From an uncultured Prevotellaceae bacterium (GTDB lineage Bacteria > Bacteroidota > Bacteroidia > Bacteroidales > Bacteroidaceae), in assembly GCA_902769705.1 (NCBI GenBank), contig CACXPX010000002.1, positions 124,001-188,000 on the forward strand: 64,000 nucleotides of DNA, given 5' to 3'. The notes under the pieces are model-generated. The model saw only the letters and a list, made by a program, of their open reading frames with translations, did not search any database and was not told the DNA's origin. Below, piece by piece: positions 46,701 to 56,153 of this stretch. Position numbers and translations under genes: made by a program. Numbering within the stretch: the stretch's first letter is position 1; every line of letters starts with the position of its first letter.

Positions 46701-47042
46701 GCTAAGATACTGTGCGGTGTGGACAAAGAGCGATGTGGCAAAGGTTGGCACACTGATGGTAAACTCGCCCTGTGCATTAGTCATGGCGGTGAAACGGTTG
46801 TCGTTGAGCGTCTGCACCTGCACACCAGCGAGTGGTGCCTTAGTGGCGGCATCGATGACAACACCCTTCACTTCCTTCATGGGATATTGAGGCTGTTTCT
46901 TGACAGGAGCGGCCTTCTTGACAACAGTTTCCTGCTGGGCGCCTTCTGCATAGACCACCTCGTCATCATCCTGGGCAAAGGCAGTATTGGAAACGGCCAA
47001 TGCGAGAAGAATGCCGATAGATAGAATATGATGTCTTTTCAT
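43737..47042 (-). CDS. SusC/RagA-family TonB-dependent transporter (pair 1)
   Basis: An 1101-residue outer-membrane barrel. After the signal peptide (ending NTAFAQ) an unusual acidic then K/P-rich stretch (DDDEVVYAEGAQQET, KKAAPVKKQPQ) precedes a carboxypeptidase-D-like domain (VKGVVIDAATKAPLAGVQV). The plug carries GPGYGAAMFIRGLNSLNANAQ and PLIVVDG, the SusC signature; the barrel ends with the aromatic-type residue pattern FTFGMRINL. It imports large ligands using TonB energy, with SusD pair 1 as lid. It lies 24 bp after the first fasciclin gene. Confidence 0.93.
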   Translation of the reverse strand: MKRHHILSIGILLALAVSNTAFAQDDDEVVYAEGAQQETVVKKAAPVKKQPQYPMKEVKGVVIDAATKAPLAGVQVQTLNDNRFTAMTNAQGEFTISVPTFATSLFVHTAQYLSQQVGIGEGSDLHIVMISDKFGIMYENGTNVSAAPVAKINNTTAQTVDTEIENILGADMRSINRSGGPGYGAAMFIRGLNSLNANAQPLIVVDGIVRDMQQTRMGLHDGDYNNLLLNINPEDIDNVQILKNGTALYGAKGGNGVIIITTKRGRSMATRIDANIGVGVSLQPRLPEVMNASQYRLYASELLGTYPNVNNYEVKYNFLNDDPTNFYYNMYHNETDWTKEVYHTALTQNYNINVQGGDDVGMYNLSLGYTDAQSTARRNSFNRLNVRFNTDINVIGNLSTRFDMAFAKINRNVFDDGAAEELTAGPVAAPTFLSLIKSPFLNPYTYYASTGKLSSTLSQADDYLVRLDPTITLGNPTALLEYGEAVNKNRVENTEFYAVIAPRYEFSKNLVLSETFNYTLNRVSQRYYRPIYGMPNYLIEGVGTVQRLIMSMFSKETSVMSDTRLSFNKHFGAHYLNAFGGMRFSSFAYDDNQPEAQDDKGGNDKQPNISASSKYKRALGTSDSWRSITWYANADYNYRNLYFLQATVAMESNSRFGENADGLSLAGVKWGIFPSIQAGWAVTNEKWFPKTAAVNYLLLRAGFDISGNDDISNYAARTSFNSVQYLDRSTAAQLNNIGNDKIQWEQTSKINVGLKSYWLNNRLGVDFDYYINHTSNLLTLKSFDNPVAGINNYWSNGGSLDNTGFELTVTGKPILSKTFNVEVGASMGHYVNKLKSLPNNNRIWLEGAQTAQGYTSSIYGINNIATIVGESVGSFYGFRTSGVFASDAEAKTAAGGDYLYRVDNTGAKIPFVAGDVHFQDLNGDGIINDADKTIIGNPNPDIYGNIFANVMWKNLTLYVGFNYSLGNDVFNYQRSLLEGGNNFYNQTVTMTNRWRYEGQQTDIPRIAYEDPQGNSRFSDRWIEDGSYLRLKTVRLSYKVPVNLSWLQGLSFWAEANNVFTLTHYLGSDPEFSVANKVLYQGIDAGNVALGRTFTFGMRINL

Positions 47043-47066
47043 ATTATTCTTGATTTAAATAGTGAC

Positions 47067-48800
47067 TTAATTGTTGGGGCGATAAAACTTGTAATCAGGA
47101 TGCTCCTTGATGTAAGTGTCGAGTTCCTTCGGCACCAGTATGACACAGTCGAGACGAATAGGATATTCATAGGACTTTCCGGTTGCCTGGCCTTGGAACA
47201 CCAGCGAAGGATAATATCTGCCGGTGCCAGCGTAAGCCATCGGGAAGGTAAAGTCGCTAACAAATACAGTATCAATCTTCGTGGGGTCTGTGGTCACACG
47301 TGCCAAAGAGGTCAGACGGCGGGCACCGTTGGGACGCACACCATTGAGGTCTCCCGTCTCAGTGTTGTAGCTAATCTGCACATTCACCAAATTGGGTTTG
47401 GGGACCGTGTCGTAAACATTGATGATGTTCGACGGCACAAACACCGCATAGATGGCGTAAGTAGTGGATAGTACTTCCGGCAGATAGACACTGAAGGTGG
47501 GGTTGGCTGCAGAGTTCGACACTTCCACAAAGCCATAGCGGGAAAGGCGTCCAGGAACCGCAGGATTCTGTGCATCGGATGTATAAACAAAAATGTTATT
47601 GTTATAACCAACTGAAACATTGGTCATGGAACTCTCACCCTCCACTTGGATAATTGGATTGAATGTGTTCCAAGGACGCTGACGCAAGGTGTCGGTTATC
47701 CACATGGCTCCATTGCTTCGCTCCAAACGTGTGGCTCCCACAAAGAGATCGTTAGCATCCTCGTTGTAAATGATGCCTTCGTAGCGGGACAAATCATTAT
47801 AAGTAGACGTCAGCGAGTCGTTCATGAGCCTTTCACCTTGTTGGAACGTCTTCAGAGCCTTGTTGTCGTAAAGATTGTTGTTGTAGAACAGGTTACTCAT
47901 CATGCTCTTGCGGACCAGTGAGTCACGCAGGTAATCGGCATCGAACGTCACTGTGGTGTCGTTGTTAGCAAGACTCTGGTCGTCAAACTTATAGCCCGAC
48001 ACATAATTGAAGTATTTGGAAATAGAGTTGTAAGCTTTTGTCCAAGCATCGTTGGTAGGAACAATCATCGTGTAGCTACTATCCTCTTCATTGATGTAAT
48101 TCCATCCATAGCGGGTGAAAAGATCATTATTCTCGTAGAACACCGAATCGAGGTAGGTGATTTCTCCATTGACGATAGGGCCTTCGACGCTCAATCCGGG
48201 GCGAAGTTCTTTTTCATCGTAGTGATGGAAGAAATTGGCAATCGAGTCGATGGGATAATGCACGGCGTTGAGACTCTCGTAGATGTTAGGCAGGAAGGGC
48301 AACTTACCTTGCAAGGTGTGGATAACACCATTCTTGCTAGCGATATTGGGTGTTGCCACAGCCACATCACTCATAGTATAACTTCCATTACCTTGGAACA
48401 TCATACTCTTCTCATTGAGCAGGCAAATCTTGTCGGCTACCGTTCCGCTTGCCGGGAAGTTGCTGCGGGCGATATGGTTCTCGACAAACTCGTTTAAAAG
48501 CGTGTCGTTGGCAGTCTGCATCAAGCGTTCAAAATCGAACGTTCCATTCAGTGGAGCCCACACGGTGAAAGTTTGCGAAGCATTGAGATTCTTGTCGAAA
48601 CCCACCTTCTTGAGCAACGTGGCAAACTGCGAGAGTTGCGAATCGGCCTGTATGTTCTCCCAAAGGGTGGCATTAGCATTGCCCTGCATGGTGGCATCGG
48701 CAACATAATGGTCGTCCCAATCGGAGCAGGCGGTGGTCAAGGCTCCCAATGCGAGAGCCATGACTGCCATTACGTTTCTATATATCTTTTTCATATTCAT
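47067..48800 (-). CDS. Fasciclin-domain lipoprotein 1
   Basis: A 577-residue predicted lipoprotein (lipobox region ALTTACSDWDD). A FAS1 domain covers about residues 45-180: LSQFATLLKKVGFDKNL, then SQTFTVWAPLNGTFDF, ENHIARSNF and GVIHTLQGKLPF, which match the H1 and H2 motifs. A second, weaker FAS1-like segment (YTMIVPTNDAWTKAYNSI) is near 245. FAS1 domains mediate adhesion or ligand binding. Sitting between SusC pair 1 and fasciclin 2, it likely is a surface glycan-binding partner of the transporter, in the place of SusE/F. Confidence 0.82.
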   Translation of the reverse strand: MNMKKIYRNVMAVMALALGALTTACSDWDDHYVADATMQGNANATLWENIQADSQLSQFATLLKKVGFDKNLNASQTFTVWAPLNGTFDFERLMQTANDTLLNEFVENHIARSNFPASGTVADKICLLNEKSMMFQGNGSYTMSDVAVATPNIASKNGVIHTLQGKLPFLPNIYESLNAVHYPIDSIANFFHHYDEKELRPGLSVEGPIVNGEITYLDSVFYENNDLFTRYGWNYINEEDSSYTMIVPTNDAWTKAYNSISKYFNYVSGYKFDDQSLANNDTTVTFDADYLRDSLVRKSMMSNLFYNNNLYDNKALKTFQQGERLMNDSLTSTYNDLSRYEGIIYNEDANDLFVGATRLERSNGAMWITDTLRQRPWNTFNPIIQVEGESSMTNVSVGYNNNIFVYTSDAQNPAVPGRLSRYGFVEVSNSAANPTFSVYLPEVLSTTYAIYAVFVPSNIINVYDTVPKPNLVNVQISYNTETGDLNGVRPNGARRLTSLARVTTDPTKIDTVFVSDFTFPMAYAGTGRYYPSLVFQGQATGKSYEYPIRLDCVILVPKELDTYIKEHPDYKFYRPNN

Positions 48801-48814
48801 GATTCTATTAGGAA

Positions 48815-50914
48815 TTAATACATGTCCTCAAGATACATGGGATTGTTGTAGATACTTGCCGGAACAATCTCTATGTAATCCAAGTGGAACTGCGTGTTCG
48901 TGTTGTCGGGAAGAGCCGTCTTGAAACGCAGCCAATATTCGCCTTGCTCCAACTGTTGGCGGGCGATGATGCGACGCAAGTCTTGCTCGTTGCTGCGAGC
49001 AATGGTACCGCCTCGACCAACACTGTAATAGAGCGGGCCACGCATCCATCCCAGATTGTGCATGTTCTTGTCGGTCTGCACACCCTTGTCGGTTTCATCA
49101 GTCCAAGGTGTCCATCCTGTAGCAATGTTAGCTTCCGACGTGAGGTTTGTTCTGCTGGGCACACGGCGCATGTCAAGAGGTATGTCAAGAGCTTTCATCT
49201 GAAGTACGTTCGGGGTGTGTCCTAAGAACATCTGCACCATTCCACGGTTACCGTTGGCGGTGTATCCCATACGGATTTCATACATTCCATCGGGAACTGG
49301 CGGCAGACGCATCGAGAAATCGTAGGCACCCTTTGCCATCAACTCATCTGCCTGATAGTTGCTCCATGAAGCATTCGTACAGTTGGGGAGATACATGAAA
49401 CGGGTGTTATCACCATTGTAAATGCGTAGATAGTCAAAATAGTCTTCGGCAAACTGGATATAGTCGCCTCCCAAGTTAGCGCCATCATTACCGATGATTC
49501 CACCATTGAGGCTTCTGATATATTCATCTTGGGCCGAACGGAAACTATTGTTCATCATCTCGGGTAACAGAGCGGTGTCATCGAAACGAAGACGCTCGTT
49601 GAGCAAGCCACTCGGTACCATCTCATCGTAGACAAGCATGCCGTTAATGCGATGGATATAGCCATTGAGAGGTTGTTGGTAATCGTTGTTGAGAAGAATT
49701 GTCAAACCATCTGAAAGCACGCGGTGGATGGAAATCTTGTCTACCTCAAGAGAGTCGTTCTCGTTGAGCGAACTGTTCATCTCCCAGTGATTGACCATTC
49801 GGTCGCTGGTTGTAGTGCGTGCATATACCTTCAGCAAAGTGAAGGGCAACATGGTTTCGTTGTACTCGTAGAATCCCACTTCTTTGCTTGCTTCGTTCAG
49901 ACCAGTGTAAACCAAACGGTCGTAGGGTATGCGATACTTAACAATGTGATAACGCACGAACATATTCAAGCAGTTCCAAGGATTCTCGTAGTCATTGCCT
50001 GTGCTGACTTGAATACCATGGTTGCGAGCATAATCATACCAACCTGTTCCAGGTTTAGCGCAATCCTTGTAAGCATTGTTGGCGAAGGCAACCAAATCGT
50101 CGATAGAATTGATCTTGTTCTGCTTCAACACATCGTTGGTCTCCACAAAGATGGTGTATCCCAACATACACTCAGTGGGTGCATAGAAGAACGGGTTCTT
50201 AACATTGTAAGTTGCATTCTTTTTGGTTTCACCCAAAGAATCAACCAATCCGGTAAGTTCCAATGCATTGTAGAAGATTGAGAACTGTTCGGGGTGCTTG
50301 GTCATCTCACCAGCAACAAGGTTATTAGAGCGCGTGATGACATGGTCGATAATATGAAGCACACCATTCTCCAACTCATTATCGAGGTTGATGATCTGAG
50401 CATCGGTGTTCACTCGAGTGTTACCCGAAATGGTGTCAGTTGTCGTAGAGAGGTCGCGACCAAGCATGGTCGTAATGGTAGTATTCTTACTCATGTCAAC
50501 CGCCATATACTCCTTGAAGTCCACGATATGGAATTTAGCGATGTCGTTACAAAGTGAGTCGGTAAGTCCCTCAAGTCCTGGACCTGTCATGCCATTATGA
50601 GGAAGATCTTCGTGGCTCATATCGTTGTAAAGACTGTCAACATAAGCTGTGACAGCCTCGTTGATAGGAGCAAAACAAGTGAAGGTTCCGTAACCGGAAA
50701 GACGCTTGTCAAGCCCTACGCGCTGCAAGATATAGTTGAAATTGCTGAACTGGTCGCTACGGTTGGCCAAGAAGTCCTCAATTGTCTCGCCTTTAAAGGT
50801 ATAAAGGTTAGACTCGTCGATGTCCTCTTTGCAACTGAACACTGCGAAGCAAGCGGGCAGCAATGCCAAGGCAGCAAGTCTGCTGAATAGCCTTTTATCA
50901 TTGAATGTCTTCAT
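48815..50914 (-). CDS. Fasciclin-domain lipoprotein 2
   Basis: A 699-residue lipoprotein (lipobox AVFSC at about residue 28). A FAS1 domain occupies residues about 45-200: FNYILQRVGLDKRLSG, YGTFTCFAPINEAVTAY, LENGVLHIIDHVI. A second repeat appears around 205-425 (FSIFYNALELTGLVDSLG, FFYAPTECMLGYTIF). The C-terminal 170 residues form a beta-rich module (RMGYTANGNRGMVQMFLG, TQFHLDYIEIVP) resembling a carbohydrate-binding sandwich. The combination suggests a surface ligand-binding protein. It lies between SusD pair 2 (6-bp gap) and fasciclin 1 (14-bp gap). Confidence 0.82.
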   Translation of the reverse strand: MKTFNDKRLFSRLAALALLPACFAVFSCKEDIDESNLYTFKGETIEDFLANRSDQFSNFNYILQRVGLDKRLSGYGTFTCFAPINEAVTAYVDSLYNDMSHEDLPHNGMTGPGLEGLTDSLCNDIAKFHIVDFKEYMAVDMSKNTTITTMLGRDLSTTTDTISGNTRVNTDAQIINLDNELENGVLHIIDHVITRSNNLVAGEMTKHPEQFSIFYNALELTGLVDSLGETKKNATYNVKNPFFYAPTECMLGYTIFVETNDVLKQNKINSIDDLVAFANNAYKDCAKPGTGWYDYARNHGIQVSTGNDYENPWNCLNMFVRYHIVKYRIPYDRLVYTGLNEASKEVGFYEYNETMLPFTLLKVYARTTTSDRMVNHWEMNSSLNENDSLEVDKISIHRVLSDGLTILLNNDYQQPLNGYIHRINGMLVYDEMVPSGLLNERLRFDDTALLPEMMNNSFRSAQDEYIRSLNGGIIGNDGANLGGDYIQFAEDYFDYLRIYNGDNTRFMYLPNCTNASWSNYQADELMAKGAYDFSMRLPPVPDGMYEIRMGYTANGNRGMVQMFLGHTPNVLQMKALDIPLDMRRVPSRTNLTSEANIATGWTPWTDETDKGVQTDKNMHNLGWMRGPLYYSVGRGGTIARSNEQDLRRIIARQQLEQGEYWLRFKTALPDNTNTQFHLDYIEIVPASIYNNPMYLEDMY

Positions 50915-50920
50915 AATCCA

Positions 50921-52705
50921 TTAATTTTTACTGATTGTTTCTTCTTCCTCATAAACCGGATTCTGTATGAGATTAGGATTGACCTTCGTCTCGCTCAGCA
51001 GAATCGGGAAATAAAGATAGGGTTCTGTCTTCAGCTTGTAGATGACGGATTGTCCGCCACTTTCGTATTTGCGGACAACAAGCCGCATCATGTCGTCATA
51101 GATGCGAGGCCACGAGGTTTGTTGGGCCAAAGTGCGATGAATGTCAACGCCTTCCATATGGCGATAACTGTATCTGACCAAGTCGAACCAACGTTTGCCT
51201 TCAAAGCAGAGTTCACGCAAACGCTCAGCCATCACCAGACGCTCCATGTTGGCTTTGCCCTTGTTAGTGCCATAGGTCAATGAGTCGGCAGTTGTTTCAT
51301 CGGCTGCAAATCGGTCGCGTGGTTCAATCCACGAACGTTTGTTCACTGCCTTTACCAATTCATAAGCACCGCGCAATTTCACCTCATCACTATCAGAAGC
51401 AGCGGTAGCCACCATAGCCTCAGCTTTCATCAGCATGACATCTGTCAAGCGATAAACAATCCAGTTCTGGGCGTATTTATTATAATCACCAATGCCGCTA
51501 AGCTTCGTGTCGCCCTCTGTAGGAAGAGTTGCCCTTTGGTCATAATATGAAAGCGACGAACGATTGGCATATTTGCGAACGGGGAATTGCAATGCTGTAG
51601 AACTGTTAACCAAGCAGGCATTGTCCCAGAAACGATAGTCATGTATGTTCAAATATGCGTATTGGCTTGATGCATTGCCTGGCTTTTGGAAAACTGACGT
51701 TCCTTGAACCATGCATTGAGTATTGTTTTCAGCAATCTTCAAGTAATAATTTTCCAAACGGGTGTTGGACATGTATTCTCCGTCATAAAGCCACTCGAGA
51801 ATGCTCTCATCTGATTCTCCCATCCCAAAGATGCGACCAAAAGCCATACTACCTTCTATCAAATGGTAAATGTCTTCTTTGTCAGCACCTGTCACACGAT
51901 CGTTGTGATACTGGCGATAGTAGGCATCTTTAGAATTAATCACCTTGTCAGCATATTGGATACACATATCGTAGTCGCTTTGGCTATGTGTCATAGAGGC
52001 ACGCCAAAGATAGATGTCGGACAACAAAGCCCATACAGCATCGCGGGTGAAATAGCCTTTGTTACGGCTGTCGCCACGCCCATAAGCTCCTGTTTTCAAA
52101 ATATAACGTTCTGCCCATTGCAAATCATCAATACAATACTGCAGTACGCTGTCGGGTGCCATTTGCGGTAATGGCTCGACATCCTCGTCGCTCTCATAAC
52201 TCTTTTGAGTATAAGGAACATCGCGGAAAGCACGAACAAGATAGAAATAGCAGAGGCTTCTCAAAGCCTTCATCTGCGCACAAACCTCGTCACAATCTCC
52301 TTGTGTGAACTGTGGGTCTGAATCCATTACACCATTCACATGGTTGAGTACGATATTGCAACGGTTAATAACAGCATAGAAGTCTCCCCAAGAGTTCAGT
52401 CCGTTACTAGGCAACAGATTGGCGGCGCTGATGTTCTCAAGGTCGTGATTGCTATATCCGTTTGTCTTCTCCAACTCGTCCGAACGATAGGATCCCCAAA
52501 CGATGGCTCTTTCCTGAATGCCACCTGAAGCCATAGACTGATAGGCGCCACTCACCATTGCCTGCACATCGGCTTTGGTCTTCCAGAAATCTGGCCCAAT
52601 GGTCTTATCTGTAGGATAGATGGTCAGGAAGTCGTTACACGAGCCCAGCGTCAGCACTGCTGCCGCCATCATCGTGCATGATATGATTATATTTTTGATT
52701 TTCAT
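50921..52705 (-). CDS. SusD/RagB-family nutrient-binding lipoprotein (pair 2)
   Basis: A 594-residue lipoprotein with lipobox LGSC (Cys23). SusD features: DFLTIYPTDKTIGPDFWKT after the cysteine, AQMKALRSLCYFYLVRAFRDVPY near 140-162, ERLVMAERLRELCFEGKRWFDLVRY near 490. It pairs with the SusC 13 bp upstream. Its sequence differs clearly from SusD pair 1, so the two pairs are not a recent duplication. Confidence 0.93.
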   Translation of the reverse strand: MKIKNIIISCTMMAAAVLTLGSCNDFLTIYPTDKTIGPDFWKTKADVQAMVSGAYQSMASGGIQERAIVWGSYRSDELEKTNGYSNHDLENISAANLLPSNGLNSWGDFYAVINRCNIVLNHVNGVMDSDPQFTQGDCDEVCAQMKALRSLCYFYLVRAFRDVPYTQKSYESDEDVEPLPQMAPDSVLQYCIDDLQWAERYILKTGAYGRGDSRNKGYFTRDAVWALLSDIYLWRASMTHSQSDYDMCIQYADKVINSKDAYYRQYHNDRVTGADKEDIYHLIEGSMAFGRIFGMGESDESILEWLYDGEYMSNTRLENYYLKIAENNTQCMVQGTSVFQKPGNASSQYAYLNIHDYRFWDNACLVNSSTALQFPVRKYANRSSLSYYDQRATLPTEGDTKLSGIGDYNKYAQNWIVYRLTDVMLMKAEAMVATAASDSDEVKLRGAYELVKAVNKRSWIEPRDRFAADETTADSLTYGTNKGKANMERLVMAERLRELCFEGKRWFDLVRYSYRHMEGVDIHRTLAQQTSWPRIYDDMMRLVVRKYESGGQSVIYKLKTEPYLYFPILLSETKVNPNLIQNPVYEEEETISKN

Positions 52706-52718
52706 ACGTTATCTGTTT

Positions 52719-55700
52719 TTAGAAACCTAAGTTAATATTCATCGTAACAGACTTGCTTCGAGGAGTTTGAGACCAGTCGGTGGCAATTCCCCAAGCACCA
52801 GCAGAGTGCTCTGGGTCTGTTCCACTGTATTTACTCCAGCAGAAGAGGTTTTGTGCCGAAAGGCTCAGCTGCAGTTTGCGGAGGCCGATTTTCTTCAACA
52901 TTCTCTGGTTGAAGTTATAGACCAACTGCACATAACTCATACGAACAAACGAGGCATCTTCCACATAGCGGTCGCTACCAAGGAAGTTGTAACCTGTGTC
53001 ATAGAGAGCGCGCGGAATCTGCGTGATGTCGCCATTCTTACGCCAACGCCAGTTCACAGAGTAAATCTGATTGTACGAACCAAACATCTGCTCCAAATCC
53101 ATCTTGGCACGATTGACAATTTTCACGCCAGCACGATAACTGAAACTGGTCTTCAAAGACCAGTCGCCATAGAACAGGTTGATACCGAAACCACCCTGCA
53201 CCTTCGGGTTACTGTTGCCAAGGTATACGATGTCGAGCGAGTTAATCTGACCATCGTGATTCACATCCTCATAGATGGCGTCACCACCCTTGAAGACGTA
53301 AGTCTGCGAACCCTCGTCAAAGTTATATACTTGATGGACAGGCTCACCTCTCGAAGTCATCAGCACATGACCTTCATTGTCAATGGCGATAGGAGCGGTG
53401 TTCTTCGGGTCGGCAAGGAACACATTATTAATCCAGTCGCGATATTGTTCGCCTGTCATGTCACCTTTCTGACGGAGTAGCCACTCATATGAGTAACGAT
53501 AGACGCCTTTATAGCGCAGTCCGTAAATGGATCCCAACGGGTTTCCAACCTGAATGCGATTCAGATAAGCACCACGGCTGTTGGCATCCCACTCGGCATT
53601 GATGGACTCCAGCACGCTTTCGTCCATTGCCATAATCTCGTTGAAGTTTTGCGAGATGTTGAAGTTAGCGCTCACTGAGAACTTGCCAAACTTGATAAAC
53701 TTGTTTCCTTCGATGTTCAACTCCCATCCCTTGTTCTTCATGTCGCCGACGTTGCTCCACGAAAGCGAACCGAAACCAGTAGAAGATGGAACACGCACAC
53801 CACTCATCAACAAGTTGTGAGTCTTTTTGAAGTAATAGTTGAAGTCACCTGTGATCAAGTCTTTGAAGAAACCGAAGTTGCCACCAAGGTTGTAAGACAT
53901 GGTACGCTCCCACATCAGTTGGTTCAACTGTAAGCCTTCAAGATAGGCAACTGATTGGCCGGCATACATACCACCTGTAGCATAACGGGCATATTGCAGA
54001 TACTCGCTACCGGGGGTGTTACCCACAATACCCCATGACGGACGGAATGCCAACATGGAGAGCCATGACTGCGACCACTTCATGAAGGGTTCGTCAGAGA
54101 TGTTCCAACGTCCAGAGAGACCGGGGAAGAAGCCCCACTTCTTGTCATCACCGAACTTAGTGGTTCCGTCGGCACGCAGAGAGAAGGCGATTGAGTAACG
54201 TGACTTATAAGAGAAGTGGCTATTGAAAATACCACTCATCGAGCGCCACTGACCGTTGCCAGTACCCATGCCAGCAATGTAACCTTCTGAGGTTGTGGTG
54301 GTGATACCTGTCGGCATATTCACCTTCTCCTCACTCTGGCTATTGTTGTTACCAGTTGTCATCTCCCAGCGCCCGAACATCGTAGCGTAGAGATCTTTGT
54401 TTTGGAATTTCGGAGTAAAGGTCAGCGTGTGACGTGTGGTAAACTGCAAAGAGTTGTATTCATAACTGTTCACGCGGTTGTAACCACCCGTATTCCATGC
54501 ATCGGTTGACAACGAACCAGGCCAATATTTAGGTTCGCTCTTTGAGAAGATGTCGATATAGACCAGTCCGCTATAGTCGAGTCTTGAGTGGTCATCGTCC
54601 TTACCCAAAAGATAATAGTCAAGTTTGAACTCGGGCGAGATACGATAGGTAGTCTCGTTGCGCCATGCCAACTTGGCAATGGCCACAGGGTTACCCAATC
54701 CACGGACAGCACCGAGTATCGATGAAGAAGTTCCTGCGATATACGAACCTGTCTCGTTGGCGTTGGTTGCACCAATCAAGTTTCTCACAGAGTTCCACTG
54801 TGCATCTGTCGGTGATGGCAACATCACGTAATACTCGTCGGTATTGTTACCATTAGCATCCTGACGATAGACACTCATGTTCGGTGCCAGCTTTTGGGCA
54901 CGGCCCAATATATTGTCGTCGTAGTTGCGATGGTTGTCTGTATAGGTCAATGGGAATGTTGTCGAGAAACGGATGCGGTCACTGACATCGTAATCGAGCA
55001 CCAACTTGGTTGAGAAACGGTCGAGTTTCTGTTTGATGATGGTACCTTCCTGGCGGTCGTAACCGGCAGATATACGGAAGTTGGCTTTTTCACCACCACC
55101 CGTAATCACCAAATAGTGGTATTGGCTCCATCCTGTCTTGGTCACTTCCTTCACCCAGTCGGTGTTATTGTTCCAGTTTTCATACTCTGCCCACGAGCGA
55201 TTGTAGTTCAACTCGTTGATGTTCGTGGTCGAGATAGGACGCTGTGCGGGATTGTAAAGTTCCTCTTTCATCAACATGGTGTAGTCGTCACCGTTCAACA
55301 GGTTATAGCCCTTAGGCTGCCAACTGGCCTGCACACGCAACGAATAGTCAACACGAGTCTTTCCGCGTGAACCACGCTTAGTGCGAATCTGTATCACACC
55401 ATTGGCACCACGCACACCCCAAATAGCAGTAGCTGCAGCATCTTTCAACACCTGGATGTCCTCGATATCTTGCGGGTTGATGGAGAGCAAAGAGGCATAA
55501 GTTTCTTCGTTAGCGTTCTGGAAGTCGAAACTGGCATCTGGATTGTCAAAGATGTTCCCATCCACCACAATCAGCGGCTCAGCAGAACCATTGATGGAGG
55601 TCACACCACGAAGACGCATTGAAGTTCCTGATCCCAAGTTACCAGAGTTTGCCACAATGTCCAGACCGGCAATTTTACCTTGCAGAGCCTCATCGGCACT

Positions 55701-56141
55701 GGTAAACGAAAGACCTTCCACCTCACTCATGTTGAAGGTTTGGGCGGCCACCGACACTTCGTTCTCAGGAATCACAAGTCCGCCATGACGGAATTTCTTC
55801 TTGGCCACCACCACCACTTCCTTGATGGTGTTCTCGTCTTGCATCTCGATGTCGAAGACAGTCTTATCGCCAATGGGTACCGTCACGGTCTTGTAGCCGA
55901 TGTACGACACGCGCAGCTTGTTCTTCGTACTCTTAATCTCCATCGAGAAGTTACCGTTGATGTCGGTCTGAGAGTAAGATATGTTACGATTGTTTGCATC
56001 GATCTCCACGACGTTACACATCATAACGGGTCCGTCGGGTGCATTTACCGTACCCGAAATACGGACTCCCTGTCCCCATGCCACGCTACTGACGAAGGCA
56101 AAGGCCAACAGGATGAGATATTTTATTCTTGCTGTTTTCAT
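52719..56141 (-). CDS. SusC/RagA-family TonB-dependent transporter (pair 2)
   Basis: An 1140-residue outer-membrane receptor. Signal peptide ends SVAWGQ; the carboxypeptidase-D-like domain (VRISGTVNAPDGPVMMCNVVEID) covers 25-110. The plug shows DEALQGKIAGLDIVANSG, SMRLRGVTSINGSAEPLIVV and IWGVRGANGVIQIRTKRG, all typical of SusC. The barrel ends in a short hydrophobic strand (SVTMNINLGF). It carries out TonB-driven import together with SusD pair 2. It follows fasciclin 3 by 12 bp. Confidence 0.94.
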   Translation of the reverse strand: MKTARIKYLILLAFAFVSSVAWGQGVRISGTVNAPDGPVMMCNVVEIDANNRNISYSQTDINGNFSMEIKSTKNKLRVSYIGYKTVTVPIGDKTVFDIEMQDENTIKEVVVVAKKKFRHGGLVIPENEVSVAAQTFNMSEVEGLSFTSADEALQGKIAGLDIVANSGNLGSGTSMRLRGVTSINGSAEPLIVVDGNIFDNPDASFDFQNANEETYASLLSINPQDIEDIQVLKDAAATAIWGVRGANGVIQIRTKRGSRGKTRVDYSLRVQASWQPKGYNLLNGDDYTMLMKEELYNPAQRPISTTNINELNYNRSWAEYENWNNNTDWVKEVTKTGWSQYHYLVITGGGEKANFRISAGYDRQEGTIIKQKLDRFSTKLVLDYDVSDRIRFSTTFPLTYTDNHRNYDDNILGRAQKLAPNMSVYRQDANGNNTDEYYVMLPSPTDAQWNSVRNLIGATNANETGSYIAGTSSSILGAVRGLGNPVAIAKLAWRNETTYRISPEFKLDYYLLGKDDDHSRLDYSGLVYIDIFSKSEPKYWPGSLSTDAWNTGGYNRVNSYEYNSLQFTTRHTLTFTPKFQNKDLYATMFGRWEMTTGNNNSQSEEKVNMPTGITTTTSEGYIAGMGTGNGQWRSMSGIFNSHFSYKSRYSIAFSLRADGTTKFGDDKKWGFFPGLSGRWNISDEPFMKWSQSWLSMLAFRPSWGIVGNTPGSEYLQYARYATGGMYAGQSVAYLEGLQLNQLMWERTMSYNLGGNFGFFKDLITGDFNYYFKKTHNLLMSGVRVPSSTGFGSLSWSNVGDMKNKGWELNIEGNKFIKFGKFSVSANFNISQNFNEIMAMDESVLESINAEWDANSRGAYLNRIQVGNPLGSIYGLRYKGVYRYSYEWLLRQKGDMTGEQYRDWINNVFLADPKNTAPIAIDNEGHVLMTSRGEPVHQVYNFDEGSQTYVFKGGDAIYEDVNHDGQINSLDIVYLGNSNPKVQGGFGINLFYGDWSLKTSFSYRAGVKIVNRAKMDLEQMFGSYNQIYSVNWRWRKNGDITQIPRALYDTGYNFLGSDRYVEDASFVRMSYVQLVYNFNQRMLKKIGLRKLQLSLSAQNLFCWSKYSGTDPEHSAGAWGIATDWSQTPRSKSVTMNINLGF

Positions 56142-56153
56142 AGTCTGGCTGTA

